Part shown: positions 7,961 through 18,257 of the stretch, in pieces
Layout of the letters: every line of letters begins with the position of its first letter
Position numbering within the stretch: position 1 is the first letter of the stretch
Notes under the pieces: model-generated
Told to the model about the DNA's origin: nothing
The model's input: only the letters and a program-made list of their open reading frames with translations
Databases searched by the model: none
Position numbers and translations under genes: made by a program
Assembly: GCF_030994125.1 (NCBI RefSeq)
Contig: NZ_CP099917.1
Coordinates: 2,012,501 to 2,076,500, forward strand
Length of the DNA: 64,000 nucleotides
Direction of reading: 5' to 3'
Source of the DNA: Pseudoalteromonas xiamenensis
Lineage (GTDB): Bacteria > Pseudomonadota > Gammaproteobacteria > Enterobacterales > Alteromonadaceae

Positions 7961-10900
7961 ATGAAACAGCTTAAATCCCCACTATCGGCCGCCATTGTTG
8001 CCGCTATTTTTGGACTCTCGCACGGCGTATTTGCCAGCTCATCCACTGCGGCAGATACACAAGCCGTTGAAAAAGATACAAAGCATTGGAATGTGCTTAA
8101 TCCTCCTGGTGAACGTAAAACAATCAAATTAGACACCAACGAAACGACTTGGAGTAATTTAGATGTGAGTCCTGATGGCAAACACGTTGTGTTCGACATG
8201 CTCGGTGATCTTTACATCATTCCAATCCGCGGTGGTGAAGCCAAAGCGCTTACAAGCGACATGGCGTGGAACATCCAGCCCAAATTTTCACCAGATGGGA
8301 AAAAAATAGCCTTCATCTCTGATAGAGATGGTGGTGACAATTTATGGGTCATGGACGTTGACGGTAGTAACTTAAAACAAGTGTCAAAAGAAAAGAACAA
8401 CATCGTTCATAACCCTGCATGGTCGCCAGATGGTCAATATCTTGCGGTTAAACAAGGCCAAGTCTCTGGTCGTACTATCCCCGGTGGTTCGATCCGCATG
8501 TACCACATCAGCGGCGGAAAAGGAGTTGTTGTCAGAGAGCGTCTACACGGCGCAAAATCTCAGAAAAACATTGCTGAACCTGCATTTTCTAAAGATGGCA
8601 ACAAAATCTACTATTCGGTAGACGCTACACCTGGCGTGCGTTGGGAGTACAATAAAAACTCGCTGACGCCCGTTTTTGAAATTCGCAGTTGGGATCTAAT
8701 AACGGGTGAAGAAGAAACTGTAATTAGTGGCGCTGGCGGTGCTGTACGTCCAACCCCGAGTCCAGACGGTAAATCGATTGCCTTTGTAAAGCGCGAAGAC
8801 AACGGCAAAGAGTTCATCAGTGCCCTGTACATTAAAAACTTGAAATCGGGTATTGAGCACCGCATTTACTCAGGACTTGATAGAGATTTACAAGAAACCA
8901 ATGGCGCGCACGGTAATGCTCCCGCCTTTGCCTATACACCTGACGGCAAAGCGCTCGTGTTTTGGGCGAAAGGTCACTTCCACAAAGTAGACATCGAGTC
9001 CAAGCAAGTGACTTCAATCGCAGCGCACATCGTAGCTGAAAAACAAATTACACCAGCGCTTCGTTTCGCGGTTGATGTTGCTCCTGATACGTTTAAAGTA
9101 AAGCTCGCGCGCTGGTCTCAGGTATCTCCAGATGGCAACACGGCATTGTTTCAAGCTTTAGGCTACCTTTACACTAAAGACGTGAGCTCAGGTAAAGTAC
9201 AACGTGTTACAAACCAAACCGACCATTTTGAGTTTTACCCAAGTTTCTCGAGAGACGGGAAATACATTGTCTACACGACTTGGGATGACAAAGCACTAGG
9301 CAGCGTCAGAGTAGTGTCAGCACGTGGTGGAAAAGGCAAAGTAATCACTCAAGACCCTGGACACTACGTTACGCCGAGTTTTTCACCCGATGGTAAAAAC
9401 GTCGTGTATAAAAAGGTGACGGGTGGCTTCTTACTCAATGGTGACTGGTCAATGGAACCCGGTATTTATGTAGCCGACATAAAGGGTAAGAAAAGCAAAC
9501 GCATAATTAAAGCTGGTGACAACCCGCATTTTGGCAAAGACAGTGACCGCATTTTCTTCTCAGTACAAAATGGCGATACTGGGTTAGAGTTAAAGTCGGT
9601 AAATCTGACCGGCGCTGAGGAGCGTAGTCATTTCAAAGGTGATTATATTTTCGATTATCGTGTATCACCTAACGGAAACTACGTGGCGTTTATTGAAAAC
9701 TTCAATACGTTTGTTGCTCCGTTTACCCACACGGGCAAAACACTCTCGATCAATAAAGGCATAACTGATTTCCCTGTTCAGCAAGTATCTAAATATTCAG
9801 GTGATTTTTTGAATTGGACGGCAGACAGCAAAGCCGTAACTTGGGCATTTGGTCCTACGCTCTACCAACGTGCATTAACCGATACATTCGAGTTCTTAAG
9901 TGATAAAGAATTGGACAAAGAGCTCACTGCGGACGGAATCGATCTGAGTTTTGAGCAAAAAGCGGATAAACCCAACGGTGTGCTGGCGCTCGTCGGTGGT
10001 AAAATTGTCACCATGCGTGAGGCGGAAACTCAGCAAGAAATTATTGAGAACGGGGTTGTACTCATCAAAGATAACCGCATTGTCGCTGTTGGTAAACAAG
10101 ACGAAGTTAGCATCCCCAATGGTGCAGAAACTATCGATATTACAGGTAAAACGGTTGTCCCTGGATTGATTGACGTGCATGCTCATGGCAGCTATGGCAG
10201 CAACCAATTACAGCCAGAACAAAACTGGAACCAATTTTCGAACCTAAGCTTCGGTGTTACAACGATTCACGATCCGTCTAATGATTCAAACGAAGTATTC
10301 TCGATGTCGGAATTGGCGAGAGCCGGTTTAACCGTAGCACCTCGTATCTACTCTGTGGGTCGTATTCTTTATGCTGGTGAAGCGCCTGGCTATAAAACTC
10401 CAATCAACAATTTAGCCGACGCCGAATTCCACGTTAAACGCCTTAAAGATGCTGGGGCTATTTCGGTGAAGAGTTATAACCATCCGCGCCGCGAAACACG
10501 TCAACAAGTTCTCGAAGCGGCTCGCAATATGGAAATTATGGTCGTCCCTGAAGGGGGAGCTAAGTTTCAGCACAATATGAACATGATAGTCGACGGTCAT
10601 ACGGGCGTGGAACATGCCTTACCGATTCCGCACATTTATGCTGATGTGAAGCAAATGTGGGGACAAACCGACGTTGGATTCACACCAACGTTTGTTGTCG
10701 CGTACGGTGGTATTAAAGGCGAAGATTATTGGTATGAGCACACGAATGTCTGGGAAAACAAACGCCTCATGAGCTTTGTACCAGAGTACATTGTAAAACC
10801 AATGTCGATTCGTCCAACAAAAGCGCCTGACCGCCACTACAATCATTTCAATGTTGCGGAAACCGCCAAGCAACTTCGTGATGAGGGTGTTACCGTTCAT

Positions 10901-11299
10901 ATTGGTGCGCATGGTCAGCGTGAAGGTCTCGCCGCACACTGGGAACTGTGGTCTATGGTGCAAGGTGGTTTCAGTAATTGGCAAGCACTTCGTAGCGGTA
11001 CAATTGACGGTGCTCGTTACTTAGGTATGGAAAAAGACTTAGGCACCATCGAAACGGGCAAACTTGCAGACCTTGCCATCATTGATGGTGATGTACTGAA
11101 CAATATCCGAGACTCAGAAAAAGTCGCCTATACGGTGATCAATGGTCGTATTTATGATGCTGCATCAATGAATGAAGTCGGTAGTCACGCGAAAAAACGC
11201 CAACCTTTCTTCTTCGAAGGTAAGAACCAAACGCAAATGCATCCGGCAACAGCTGCTTACATGGAAGAAAAAGCACACAAGTATCACTGGAAACATTAA
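7961..11299 (+). CDS. Exported TolB-like beta-propeller / amidohydrolase protein
   Basis: Protein of 1112 residues with a signal peptide (MKQLKSPLSAAIVAAIFGL..., cleavage near GVFAS). The first two thirds hold repeated PD40/TolB propeller blades (SPDGKHVVF, FSPDGKKIAF, WSPDGQYLAV, FSRDGKYIVY, FSPDGKNVVY). The C-terminal third is an amidohydrolase domain: a small sheet (VLALVGGKIVTM), the metal motif DVHAHG, later His sites (GVEHALP, HIGAHGQ) and the closing GTIETGKLADLAIIDGD. It probably hydrolyses a peptide-like or cyclic amide substrate in the periplasm; the substrate is not predictable. The frame opens at 7895, but ATG 7961 is preferred for its AGGA eight bases upstream and for the signal peptide. 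It stands alone, with a strong terminator behind. Confidence 0.9.
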   Translation: MKQLKSPLSAAIVAAIFGLSHGVFASSSTAADTQAVEKDTKHWNVLNPPGERKTIKLDTNETTWSNLDVSPDGKHVVFDMLGDLYIIPIRGGEAKALTSDMAWNIQPKFSPDGKKIAFISDRDGGDNLWVMDVDGSNLKQVSKEKNNIVHNPAWSPDGQYLAVKQGQVSGRTIPGGSIRMYHISGGKGVVVRERLHGAKSQKNIAEPAFSKDGNKIYYSVDATPGVRWEYNKNSLTPVFEIRSWDLITGEEETVISGAGGAVRPTPSPDGKSIAFVKREDNGKEFISALYIKNLKSGIEHRIYSGLDRDLQETNGAHGNAPAFAYTPDGKALVFWAKGHFHKVDIESKQVTSIAAHIVAEKQITPALRFAVDVAPDTFKVKLARWSQVSPDGNTALFQALGYLYTKDVSSGKVQRVTNQTDHFEFYPSFSRDGKYIVYTTWDDKALGSVRVVSARGGKGKVITQDPGHYVTPSFSPDGKNVVYKKVTGGFLLNGDWSMEPGIYVADIKGKKSKRIIKAGDNPHFGKDSDRIFFSVQNGDTGLELKSVNLTGAEERSHFKGDYIFDYRVSPNGNYVAFIENFNTFVAPFTHTGKTLSINKGITDFPVQQVSKYSGDFLNWTADSKAVTWAFGPTLYQRALTDTFEFLSDKELDKELTADGIDLSFEQKADKPNGVLALVGGKIVTMREAETQQEIIENGVVLIKDNRIVAVGKQDEVSIPNGAETIDITGKTVVPGLIDVHAHGSYGSNQLQPEQNWNQFSNLSFGVTTIHDPSNDSNEVFSMSELARAGLTVAPRIYSVGRILYAGEAPGYKTPINNLADAEFHVKRLKDAGAISVKSYNHPRRETRQQVLEAARNMEIMVVPEGGAKFQHNMNMIVDGHTGVEHALPIPHIYADVKQMWGQTDVGFTPTFVVAYGGIKGEDYWYEHTNVWENKRLMSFVPEYIVKPMSIRPTKAPDRHYNHFNVAETAKQLRDEGVTVHIGAHGQREGLAAHWELWSMVQGGFSNWQALRSGTIDGARYLGMEKDLGTIETGKLADLAIIDGDVLNNIRDSEKVAYTVINGRIYDAASMNEVGSHAKKRQPFFFEGKNQTQMHPATAAYMEEKAHKYHWKH

Positions 11300-11313
11300 C
11301 CGCAGACTAATCT

Positions 11314-11352
11314 TAGGGTTACAGAATATCTGTAACCCTATCTTTCCTTTTT
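11314..11352 (+). terminator. Intrinsic terminator after the amidohydrolase gene
   Basis: A perfect 11-bp stem, TAGGGTTACAG and CTGTAACCCTA with loop AATAT (11314-11340), is followed by a T-rich tract. Confidence 0.75.
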
Positions 11353-11526
11353 CCTTTACCACACTACAATTCTGTACATTTTTTAACCTCGATTTTCCCA
11401 AAATCTAAACTACACTTTTTCTGATCATTAACCCGAATTTCAGCTAAACATCCTTCTTTACGTAAATTGCTTAAGGGTCGTTTGTCTAGCATTTGGGTCA
11501 CTCATCACATTTAAAAGGAAGTTATG

Positions 11527-14500
11527 ATGGATTCTACTCGCCAATCAGGGTTATTCGGACAAGCTAACCTAGCTAAAAAACTAATCGTCGCCTTTTTGCT
11601 CGTTTCTCTTATTCCTATGGCAATCGTGATCGCAATTGCACTCTATGGTTCATCACATGCGATGAAGCAACAGGTCTACGACCAATTAGACGCTGTGGGA
11701 CAGATCAAGCGCAGTGCCGTTGAAGGCCATTTCACCGCAATTAAACAAAAAGTGCATGCTCTAGTTGCAAACCCCTATGTTGCCTCGGCAGCGCAGGACT
11801 TTGAATCCGCATATAAAGACGTTGAAGCTGTAAAGTCTAAAGACGAATTGGAACGATTTTATCATGACAGTTTCCTCCCTCGATATCACCAAGAAAACCC
11901 CAACGCCAAACCGTTGAATATCGACATCGGCACTCTGTCTCCAAAAGCAATCGCATTGCAAACTCGTTATATTGTGGATAATCCACATCCGATAGGCGAG
12001 AAACACCAATTACTAGAAAGCCCGTTAGGTGACAGTTACGATTTTGTGCATTTCGCCTATCACGACTATTTCAAAGAAATCGCTAAAACCTATCATTTCT
12101 ATGATATTTTTATTGTTGATAATGAAACGTCTAATGTCATCTACACGGTGTACAAAGAAGTCGACTTCGGCACTTCATTAGCAACAGGCCCTTTTGCAAA
12201 TAGTCCACTTGCAAAAGCATTTGACGAGGGCAAAAAGTTAACGAATTACAATCAAGCCTATTTTGTCGATTACGAACGCTATGAAGCTTCATATAACACC
12301 CCTGCAAGCTTTGTTGCTGCGCCAATTATCGTGAATGGACAGGTTACCGCCACACTTATCGTACAACTCTCTATTGATGCGTTGAATGCCATTATGAAAC
12401 AACGTGAAGGGTTGGGTGAAACGGGTGAAACGTATTTAGTCGGTGCGGATGGACTCATGCGTTCGGACTCTTATCTCGACCCGCTCAATCACTCCGTCAT
12501 AAACTCATTTAAACACCCAGAGTTGGGCACCATCAGCACCACGTCGTTCCAATTAAGCCAAAAAGGAGAAAGCGGTAACCGTATAATTGCTGATTACAAC
12601 GGCAACCCAGTGCTATCTGCATTTCGACCGATCGATGTAATGGGCGTTCGTTGGTCACTGATTGCTGAAATGGATGAAGCTGAAGCATTTGCTGCAGTAA
12701 ACCAATTAACCTATCAATTGGTCAGTGTGCTCATCGTTTCGATATGTTTAATCACTTTCATCGCCTATTGGTTTGCGAAACGGCTCGTCGTGCCTGTCAA
12801 TGAGTTAGTTAACACCATGAAACAAGTTGAGGCCCTAGGTGATTTTTCAATAAGAACGAAAATTCTTTCTCAAGACGAAATTGGTTCGTCTGCTATCGCA
12901 TTCAATGGCTTACTTGATGCACTACAGAGCTCAATCTCCGAAACCAACCGAGTTATGAATTACATGGCAAAAGGAGAGTTTTCGCACCGAATAAATGTTT
13001 CATGCAAAGGCGAACTTGATACCCTAAAAAATGCCACCAACCACTGCGCTCAGTCGTTAGAACAAGCGATGGAAGAAATTAATGGCGTCATGCAATCCAT
13101 GACCAAGGGCGAATTTGACCAGCCGATTACTTCGGCATTAGAGGGGGATTTGGCCACTTTAAAACGGAACATAAACCATACTCTCTCAACGTTAGACTCA
13201 ACCATTGGGGCGATTGTGGAGGTAATGGAAGACTTAGAAAACGGCCAGTTCAACCGTCGCGTAGACATTGAAGCAGCGGGTCAATTTGCCCAACTGAAAT
13301 CGTCCGTGAACAACTCGGTTGCCAGTTTAAGCATGGCGGTCAGCGAAATAGCACGCGTAATGAGTGCAATCAGAGAGGGCAACTTCAATGAACAAGTTGA
13401 GCTTGAATTAAATGGCCAACTGGAGTTGTTAAAACAAGACATCAACCTTAGTGTGTCTGGCCTTGCAAACATCCTTTCTAACATTAGTGAAGTGATGTCT
13501 TACGTGAGCAACGGCGACTTTAAACAAAGTGTCAATTGTGATGCAAAAGGTCAGCTTGCGACACTAAAAAGCGACATCAATACGTCGATTTCAGAGCTAG
13601 ATAAAGCACTGAGTGAAGTTTCTTACGTGATGATGGCAATCAGTCACGGGCGTTTTGATCGCGATATACAACTCCCAATGAAAGGCCAGCTAAATGTACT
13701 TAAGCAAGACATCAACCGCTCTGTCGGTTCGTTAGATACTGTAATTGCCGAGCTTGCAAATGTCATGGCGGCTATGCGCCAAGGCAATTTCAGCGTACAA
13801 ATTGAATCAGACCTGCAAGGCCAACTCGCTGCAATGAAAAGTGACGTTAACACCGCAACCAAGGATATTGCTTCTGCCATTTCGGAAGTACAACACGTAC
13901 TATCGGCCGTTGCAGCCGGTGATTTGACCCTAAATGTTGAGGGAAGTTACCTCGGCGTATTTGCAACACTGCAAAATGACATGAACCGTACGATAGCCAA
14001 GTTAACCGAAATCATTGGTGAAATTCAAACCGCGTCAGAAATCGTGTCACAAAGTGCGGAAGAAATTGCGCAAAGTAATACGGAGATAAGCCAACGAACG
14101 GAAGAACAGGCGGCCAACTTAGAAGAAGCAAGCGCGAGTACAGGTAATATGCTTGACGAAATTACCGAGGTAGCCAACCAATCCAGTGGTGCAGTGAAAT
14201 TATCTGAAAATGCACGAGAAATTGCTGAAGAAGGCGGCCTTCTCTCCAGCGAAACGGTCAACGCAATTAATGAGGTCAATAGTGCATCAAAAGACATCAA
14301 TGAAATCGTATCCGTCATTGATGCGCTGGCATTTCAAACTAACCTACTCGCGTTAAACGCAGCAGTGGAGGCGGCGCGTGCGGGTGAGCATGGTCGAGGT
14401 TTTGCTGTCGTTGCAAATGAAGTTCGAGAATTAGCTAGTCGGTCAGCTGCCTCTGCGAAACAAATCAAAAATATTATCGCCAATAGTAACCAAAAAGTCG

Positions 14501-14838
14501 CTTTGGGCACCGACAGAGCAAATCAATCGGGTGACAAGCTAAACCAAATTGTCTCCGCGGTAAGCATGGTCAACCAAAGTATTTGCAAAATAAGTGAAAG
14601 CACGCAAACTCAGCAACAGTCTATCAAAGAAGTGGATTTAGTGGTTCAACGGCTGTCAGCCATCGTACAAGAAAGCTCTGCCGTAACAGAAGAAACAATG
14701 GCTGCGGCAAGACAAATGTCAGAACAAGCCGCTGAAATGAAAAAACAAGTGGCTTATTTCAAACTTGGTGGTATGCCGGGGGAAATTTATGAACCTCCTG
14801 CAGATATTGAATTACTACTTCACACCTACAATGCCTAA
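11527..14838 (+). CDS. Methyl-accepting chemotaxis protein with extended HAMP array
   Basis: Chemoreceptor of 1103 residues, about twice the usual length. Order: TM1 (about 18-42), a large periplasmic Cache-type sensor (45-395), TM2 (about 398-418), a canonical HAMP (419-468), eight tandem HAMP-like modules of 45 residues (about 469-829), and a cytoplasmic MCP signalling hairpin whose tip reads [16 protein letters not shown]. Each module shows VM..M..G.F, then GQL..LK.DIN.S. It would signal to CheA/CheW; no che genes are in the window. AAGGA is 4 bases from ATG 11524 and 7 from ATG 11527, so the latter is chosen, though the difference is one residue. No CheR-tether pentapeptide is seen at the C terminus. 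Confidence 0.93.
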   Translation: MDSTRQSGLFGQANLAKKLIVAFLLVSLIPMAIVIAIALYGSSHAMKQQVYDQLDAVGQIKRSAVEGHFTAIKQKVHALVANPYVASAAQDFESAYKDVEAVKSKDELERFYHDSFLPRYHQENPNAKPLNIDIGTLSPKAIALQTRYIVDNPHPIGEKHQLLESPLGDSYDFVHFAYHDYFKEIAKTYHFYDIFIVDNETSNVIYTVYKEVDFGTSLATGPFANSPLAKAFDEGKKLTNYNQAYFVDYERYEASYNTPASFVAAPIIVNGQVTATLIVQLSIDALNAIMKQREGLGETGETYLVGADGLMRSDSYLDPLNHSVINSFKHPELGTISTTSFQLSQKGESGNRIIADYNGNPVLSAFRPIDVMGVRWSLIAEMDEAEAFAAVNQLTYQLVSVLIVSICLITFIAYWFAKRLVVPVNELVNTMKQVEALGDFSIRTKILSQDEIGSSAIAFNGLLDALQSSISETNRVMNYMAKGEFSHRINVSCKGELDTLKNATNHCAQSLEQAMEEINGVMQSMTKGEFDQPITSALEGDLATLKRNINHTLSTLDSTIGAIVEVMEDLENGQFNRRVDIEAAGQFAQLKSSVNNSVASLSMAVSEIARVMSAIREGNFNEQVELELNGQLELLKQDINLSVSGLANILSNISEVMSYVSNGDFKQSVNCDAKGQLATLKSDINTSISELDKALSEVSYVMMAISHGRFDRDIQLPMKGQLNVLKQDINRSVGSLDTVIAELANVMAAMRQGNFSVQIESDLQGQLAAMKSDVNTATKDIASAISEVQHVLSAVAAGDLTLNVEGSYLGVFATLQNDMNRTIAKLTEIIGEIQTASEIVSQSAEEIAQSNTEISQRTEEQAANLEEASASTGNMLDEITEVANQSSGAVKLSENAREIAEEGGLLSSETVNAINEVNSASKDINEIVSVIDALAFQTNLLALNAAVEAARAGEHGRGFAVVANEVRELASRSAASAKQIKNIIANSNQKVALGTDRANQSGDKLNQIVSAVSMVNQSICKISESTQTQQQSIKEVDLVVQRLSAIVQESSAVTEETMAAARQMSEQAAEMKKQVAYFKLGGMPGEIYEPPADIELLLHTYNA
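12931..14010 (+). repeat. Eight tandem 45-codon HAMP-like repeats inside the chemoreceptor gene
   Basis: Eight modules with an exact 135-base period and no indels encode the pattern EV(M/L)..(M/I)..G.F......L.GQL..LK.DIN.S...LD. The protein motif is well kept but the DNA copies have diverged, so this is an old, functional array and not a recent DNA duplication. Confidence 0.85.
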
Positions 14839-14969
14839 GGACGGGCATGGGTTAACATGTACGTAGCCGTTCAGTTTGGATGGCTACGCTCAACCAAGCG
14901 CTTACATTGGAGCGCGGATTATTATTTGCTATTCAATGGGGGTGAAATAAACGAGAGACCTTGATTGCA

Positions 14970-15566
14970 TTAATCAACTTCCACAGGGTAGGCCTTTTCT
15001 AAAACGCCAATTTGCTTGTTTAATGTTGGTTTCGATATACGGAGAATTAACGATTCGACGTGTTTTGGATAATCCCAATGCCCGTTTAGTCCAACATCGT
15101 AGGCCGAAATATATTTTACCAAGTTAAAACGCTTGAGGGGTTTATTTGCAATGCCGGATGGGAACTCGACTACATCTTCTCTCATTAGTGCTGAATAGGT
15201 TTCTCGCAATAGATTTGTAGCTTTACCTACATACAGCAAAGTAGCTAATGAATCATAAAATGCGTAAACCCCACTACGATCTTCATGTCCTTTATACATT
15301 GTATTCAGCTGTGTTTTGATTGGTTCAGTTTGGTCGATTTCAAAAAACTCTTCAACAACTGTAAATTCAGGCGTGTAAACACACATAGTCAAAATGTCTA
15401 GTGTGTATTTGCTTGGTATAACTTCTCCAATTAACCATTTTTGAATTTGGCTTTTTGAATATCCCGTGATTTTGGACATAAAGATTTCACAAGCATCGTA
15501 CTTTTCTTGGAATAAATACCTGACTACCGCGTTTCTCTCGTGTATTACTGTAATTCCTTTTGGCAT
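14970..15566 (-). CDS. HTH-like / GIY-YIG nuclease-domain protein
   Basis: Orphan protein of 198 residues. Residues 29-56 (KITGYSKSQIQKWLIGEVIPS) resemble a Cro/CI-type helix-turn-helix. Residues about 98-190 form a GIY-YIG domain: SGVYAFYD supplies the GVY strand, LLYVGKATNLLRE the YVG strand with the following Lys/Arg, and HVESLILRISKPTLNKQ matches the catalytic-Glu helix and KPxxN end seen in UvrC. The domain is therefore probably active. No UvrC, RNase H or helicase partner is present. The start lacks a clear ribosome site. I do not recognise a named family; candidates are a DNA-damage nuclease, a mobile-element remnant or a defence protein. Confidence 0.75.
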   Translation of the reverse strand: MPKGITVIHERNAVVRYLFQEKYDACEIFMSKITGYSKSQIQKWLIGEVIPSKYTLDILTMCVYTPEFTVVEEFFEIDQTEPIKTQLNTMYKGHEDRSGVYAFYDSLATLLYVGKATNLLRETYSALMREDVVEFPSGIANKPLKRFNLVKYISAYDVGLNGHWDYPKHVESLILRISKPTLNKQIGVLEKAYPVEVD

Positions 15567-15660
15567 TATGTTGCGAGTATATAGATATTTATGAATTTCT
15601 ACGATTGGCGATTAGTCGGATTACTAAAAATAAATGCAAGTTTACTAAGTTCAAAAAACA

Positions 15661-15686
15661 AAAAAGGTCGCCTAAGCGACCTTTTT
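15661..15686. terminator. Bidirectional terminator downstream of tuf
   Basis: AAAAAGGTCGC and GCGACCTTTTT flank the loop CTAA. It ends tuf on the minus strand and has the flanking A and T runs needed for both directions. Confidence 0.88.
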
Positions 15687-15713
15687 CTACCAAGTTAGAT
15701 TATGACTAATCTA

Positions 15714-16898
15714 TTACTCGATGATTGTAGCTACAACACCAGCACCTACTGTACGGCCACCTTCACGGATCGCGAAACGTAGACCTTCGTCCATCGCGAT
15801 TGGGCAGATTAGCTCAACAGTCATCTTGATGTTGTCACCAGGCATTACCATTTCTACGCCTTCTGGTAGCTCGATGTTACCAGTTACGTCAGTTGTACGG
15901 AAGTAGAACTGTGGACGGTAGCCTTTGAAGAATGGAGTATGACGACCACCTTCTTCTTTCGAAAGTACGTATACTTCTGAAGTGAATTTCGTGTGTGGCT
16001 TGATTGAACCAGGCTTACATAGTACTTGACCACGCTCAACCTCGTCACGCTTAGTACCACGTAGAAGTGCACCAACGTTCTCACCCGCACGACCTTCGTC
16101 TAGAAGCTTACGGAACATCTCAACACCTGTACAAGTTGTCTTCGTTGTATCTTTGATACCTACGATTTCAACTTCTTCGTTGATGCGGATGATACCAGCT
16201 TCAACACGGCCTGTTACTACTGTACCACGACCTTGGATTGAGAATACGTCTTCGATAGGCATGATGAATGGCTTATCGATTGCACGCTCTGGCTCTGGGA
16301 TGTATGAATCAAGTGCTTCTGCAAGCTCAATGATTTTCGCTTCCCAAGCAGCATCGCCTTGAAGTGCTTGAAGTGCTGAACCTTTGATTAGTGGAAGGTC
16401 ATCACCTGGGAAATCGTACTCAGAAAGAAGCTCACGAACTTCCATCTCTACTAGCTCTAGAAGCTCTTCGTCGTCAACCATGTCACATTTGTTCATGAAT
16501 ACGATGATGTATGGTACACCAACTTGACGAGAAAGTAGGATGTGCTCACGCGTTTGTGGCATTGGGCCGTCAGTCGCAGCTACTACTAGGATAGCGCCGT
16601 CCATCTGTGCAGCACCAGTGATCATGTTCTTAACGTAGTCAGCGTGTCCTGGACAGTCAACGTGCGCATAGTGGCGCGCTGGTGTGTCGTATTCTACGTG
16701 TGAAGTATTGATTGTGATACCACGCTCACGCTCTTCTGGTGCGTTGTCGATTGACGCGAAGTCTTTCGCCTGACCACCGTAAGTTTTTGCTAGAACAGTA
16801 GAGATTGCTGCAGTTAGAGTTGTTTTACCGTGGTCAACGTGGCCGATTGTACCTACGTTTACGTGCGGTTTCGAACGTTCAAACTTTTCTTTTGCCAT
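15714..16898 (-). CDS. tuf: Elongation factor Tu
   Basis: GTPase that delivers aminoacyl-tRNA to the ribosomal A site, 394 residues, full family length. G motifs are clear: GHVDHGKT (19-26), the switch I region with RGITINT, DCPGH (about 81-85), NKCD (about 136-139) and the G5 SALQAL segment. Domains II and III follow ([16 protein letters not shown]; the end is [11 protein letters not shown]). It lies at the end of a tRNA(Thr-Tyr-Gly-Thr) cluster exactly as E. coli tufB does, so it is the tufB-position copy. Codon use is strongly biased, as expected for a very highly expressed gene. Unlike E. coli, secE-nusG do not follow. Confidence 0.98.
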   Translation of the reverse strand: MAKEKFERSKPHVNVGTIGHVDHGKTTLTAAISTVLAKTYGGQAKDFASIDNAPEERERGITINTSHVEYDTPARHYAHVDCPGHADYVKNMITGAAQMDGAILVVAATDGPMPQTREHILLSRQVGVPYIIVFMNKCDMVDDEELLELVEMEVRELLSEYDFPGDDLPLIKGSALQALQGDAAWEAKIIELAEALDSYIPEPERAIDKPFIMPIEDVFSIQGRGTVVTGRVEAGIIRINEEVEIVGIKDTTKTTCTGVEMFRKLLDEGRAGENVGALLRGTKRDEVERGQVLCKPGSIKPHTKFTSEVYVLSKEEGGRHTPFFKGYRPQFYFRTTDVTGNIELPEGVEMVMPGDNIKMTVELICPIAMDEGLRFAIREGGRTVGAGVVATIIE

Positions 16899-17035
16899 GA
16901 CGGAACCTATCAGTTTTGTAGATCTAGATTACATATAAAAATAATCCACTTAGCGCGGACTACGATTATTCTAAAACGTTAGTATTAACTTTTTATGAGA
17001 CAATTAAAAGGAAGTTTTTTGGAAGATTCTTGATC

Positions 17036-17111
17036 TGGTGCTGATACCCAGAGTTGAACTGGGGACCTCACCCTTACCAAGGGTGCGCTCTACCGACTGA
17101 GCTATATCAGC
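17036..17111 (-). tRNA. thrT: tRNA-Thr (GGT)
   Basis: The reverse strand folds as a 76-base tRNA with anticodon GGT, acceptor GCTGATA paired with TATCAGC, and an encoded CCA. It is the fourth tRNA of the cluster and lies nearest tuf, as E. coli thrT does. Confidence 0.95.
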
Positions 17112-17122
17112 ACACCAGAAAC

Positions 17123-17197
<75 letters not shown>

Positions 17198-17238
17198 TTT
17201 AGGAACCTGTTAAACTACCTCTAACCGTCGTAATAAAG

Positions 17239-17323
17239 TGGTGGAGGGGGACGGATTCGAACCATCGAAGGCAGTGCCGTCAGATTTACAGTCTGATCCC
17301 TTTGGCCGCTCGGGAACCCCTCC
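17239..17323 (-). tRNA. tyrU: tRNA-Tyr (GTA)
   Basis: 85-base class II tRNA with a long variable arm, anticodon GTA in ACTGTAAAT, acceptor GGAGGGG paired with CCCCTCC, and an encoded CCA. Second in the cluster. Confidence 0.95.
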
Positions 17324-17349
17324 ACGAAAAAGTCTTTTAGGAAGCAAAA

Positions 17350-17425
<76 letters not shown>

Positions 17426-17446
17426 ACTGCTTCACTACGGGGCAGG

Positions 17447-17475
17447 ATAATAGAGCAACGATTTACGTGATGCAA
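17447..17475 (-). promoter_or_regulatory. Promoter of the tRNA-tuf operon
   Basis: On the minus strand TTGCAT, a 17-base spacer and TATTAT lie 22 bases before the first tRNA. The discriminator just after the -10 is GC-rich (CCTGCCCC), as in stable-RNA promoters under stringent (ppGpp) control. Confidence 0.75.
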
Positions 17476-17549
17476 CAAGAATCTGAAAAAAAATCGTAAA
17501 TTTCGCTTCAAGCGCTCAATATTAGAACAAATCGCCCTAAAAACAATCA

Positions 17550-18245
17550 TTATCCTTGATTTTGGTGCCAGTATTTCAGTCCGAGTAAAACCAAATCTTT
17601 TACAAATATGGCGTCTTCAATGTGTTTTTGTAACAACGCGCCGTAACCTCCGGTAAAAACAACCTTGCATCCTTCTTTTTGGAAGTACTGTGATTTGGCA
17701 AGCACAACACAGCCCAATGTACTCACAAGACTGCCATTTTTCACCGCATTCGGTGTATTCACGCCAAATTCCATTGCAAATGGGCTTTCTAAATCGCTGA
17801 AGACCTTCTGGGTATGACGAGTTAAGCTGTCACTCATCATATCTAACCCAGGAATAATCCAACCACCAAGATGCTGTCCAGCAGCAGTGAGTCCATCAAC
17901 CGTTGTTGCAGTACCTGAATCAACAATAATGACATTTTCATTTAGATATAAGTAATGGCAAGCTATGACAGCAAGCCAGCGATCAATACCTAAGTTTTGA
18001 TACAGCGCATAACCACATTTCAATTGCTTAAGTGTTGGCGACACGTTCGCTTCCACAACACCTACGTTGTGAGTCTTTGCTGCATTAATGAGATCAGAGA
18101 GAAGCTCTCGCTTACCCACCTGCCCAACGACAACCGCCTTTATTTGCGCCCATGGAATTGCCGATAAAGACACTGACTCAACCGAATCGCCTTTATCCAA
18201 CGCCATTTTCAGCGCTGTGTTACCTACATCGACATAAAGATTCAT
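17550..18245 (-). CDS. coaX: Type III pantothenate kinase
   Basis: Phosphorylates pantothenate in the first step of coenzyme A synthesis. It has 231 residues, a little shorter than the usual 240-260. Acetate/sugar kinase-fold motifs of CoaX are present: DVGNTALK at the N terminus, GIDRWLAVIA, VDSGTATTVDGL (the phosphate and pantothenate site) and GGWIIPGLDMM. It is the third gene of murB-birA-coaX, 12 bases after birA. Type III enzymes usually need a monovalent cation and resist CoA feedback. In E. coli the unrelated type I gene coaA sits at this place between birA and the tRNA cluster. Confidence 0.94.
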   Translation of the reverse strand: MNLYVDVGNTALKMALDKGDSVESVSLSAIPWAQIKAVVVGQVGKRELLSDLINAAKTHNVGVVEANVSPTLKQLKCGYALYQNLGIDRWLAVIACHYLYLNENVIIVDSGTATTVDGLTAAGQHLGGWIIPGLDMMSDSLTRHTQKVFSDLESPFAMEFGVNTPNAVKNGSLVSTLGCVVLAKSQYFQKEGCKVVFTGGYGALLQKHIEDAIFVKDLVLLGLKYWHQNQG

Positions 18246-18257
18246 GCTTTCACTCGC

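Noticed and set aside
10619..10984. Open frame of 121 codons antisense to the amidohydrolase
   Set aside because: It lies wholly inside a well-supported gene and has no recognisable domain.
12931..14010. Tandem DNA repeat or CRISPR-like array
   Set aside because: The 135-base period is in coding frame, with diverged DNA and a conserved protein motif, and there are no spacers.
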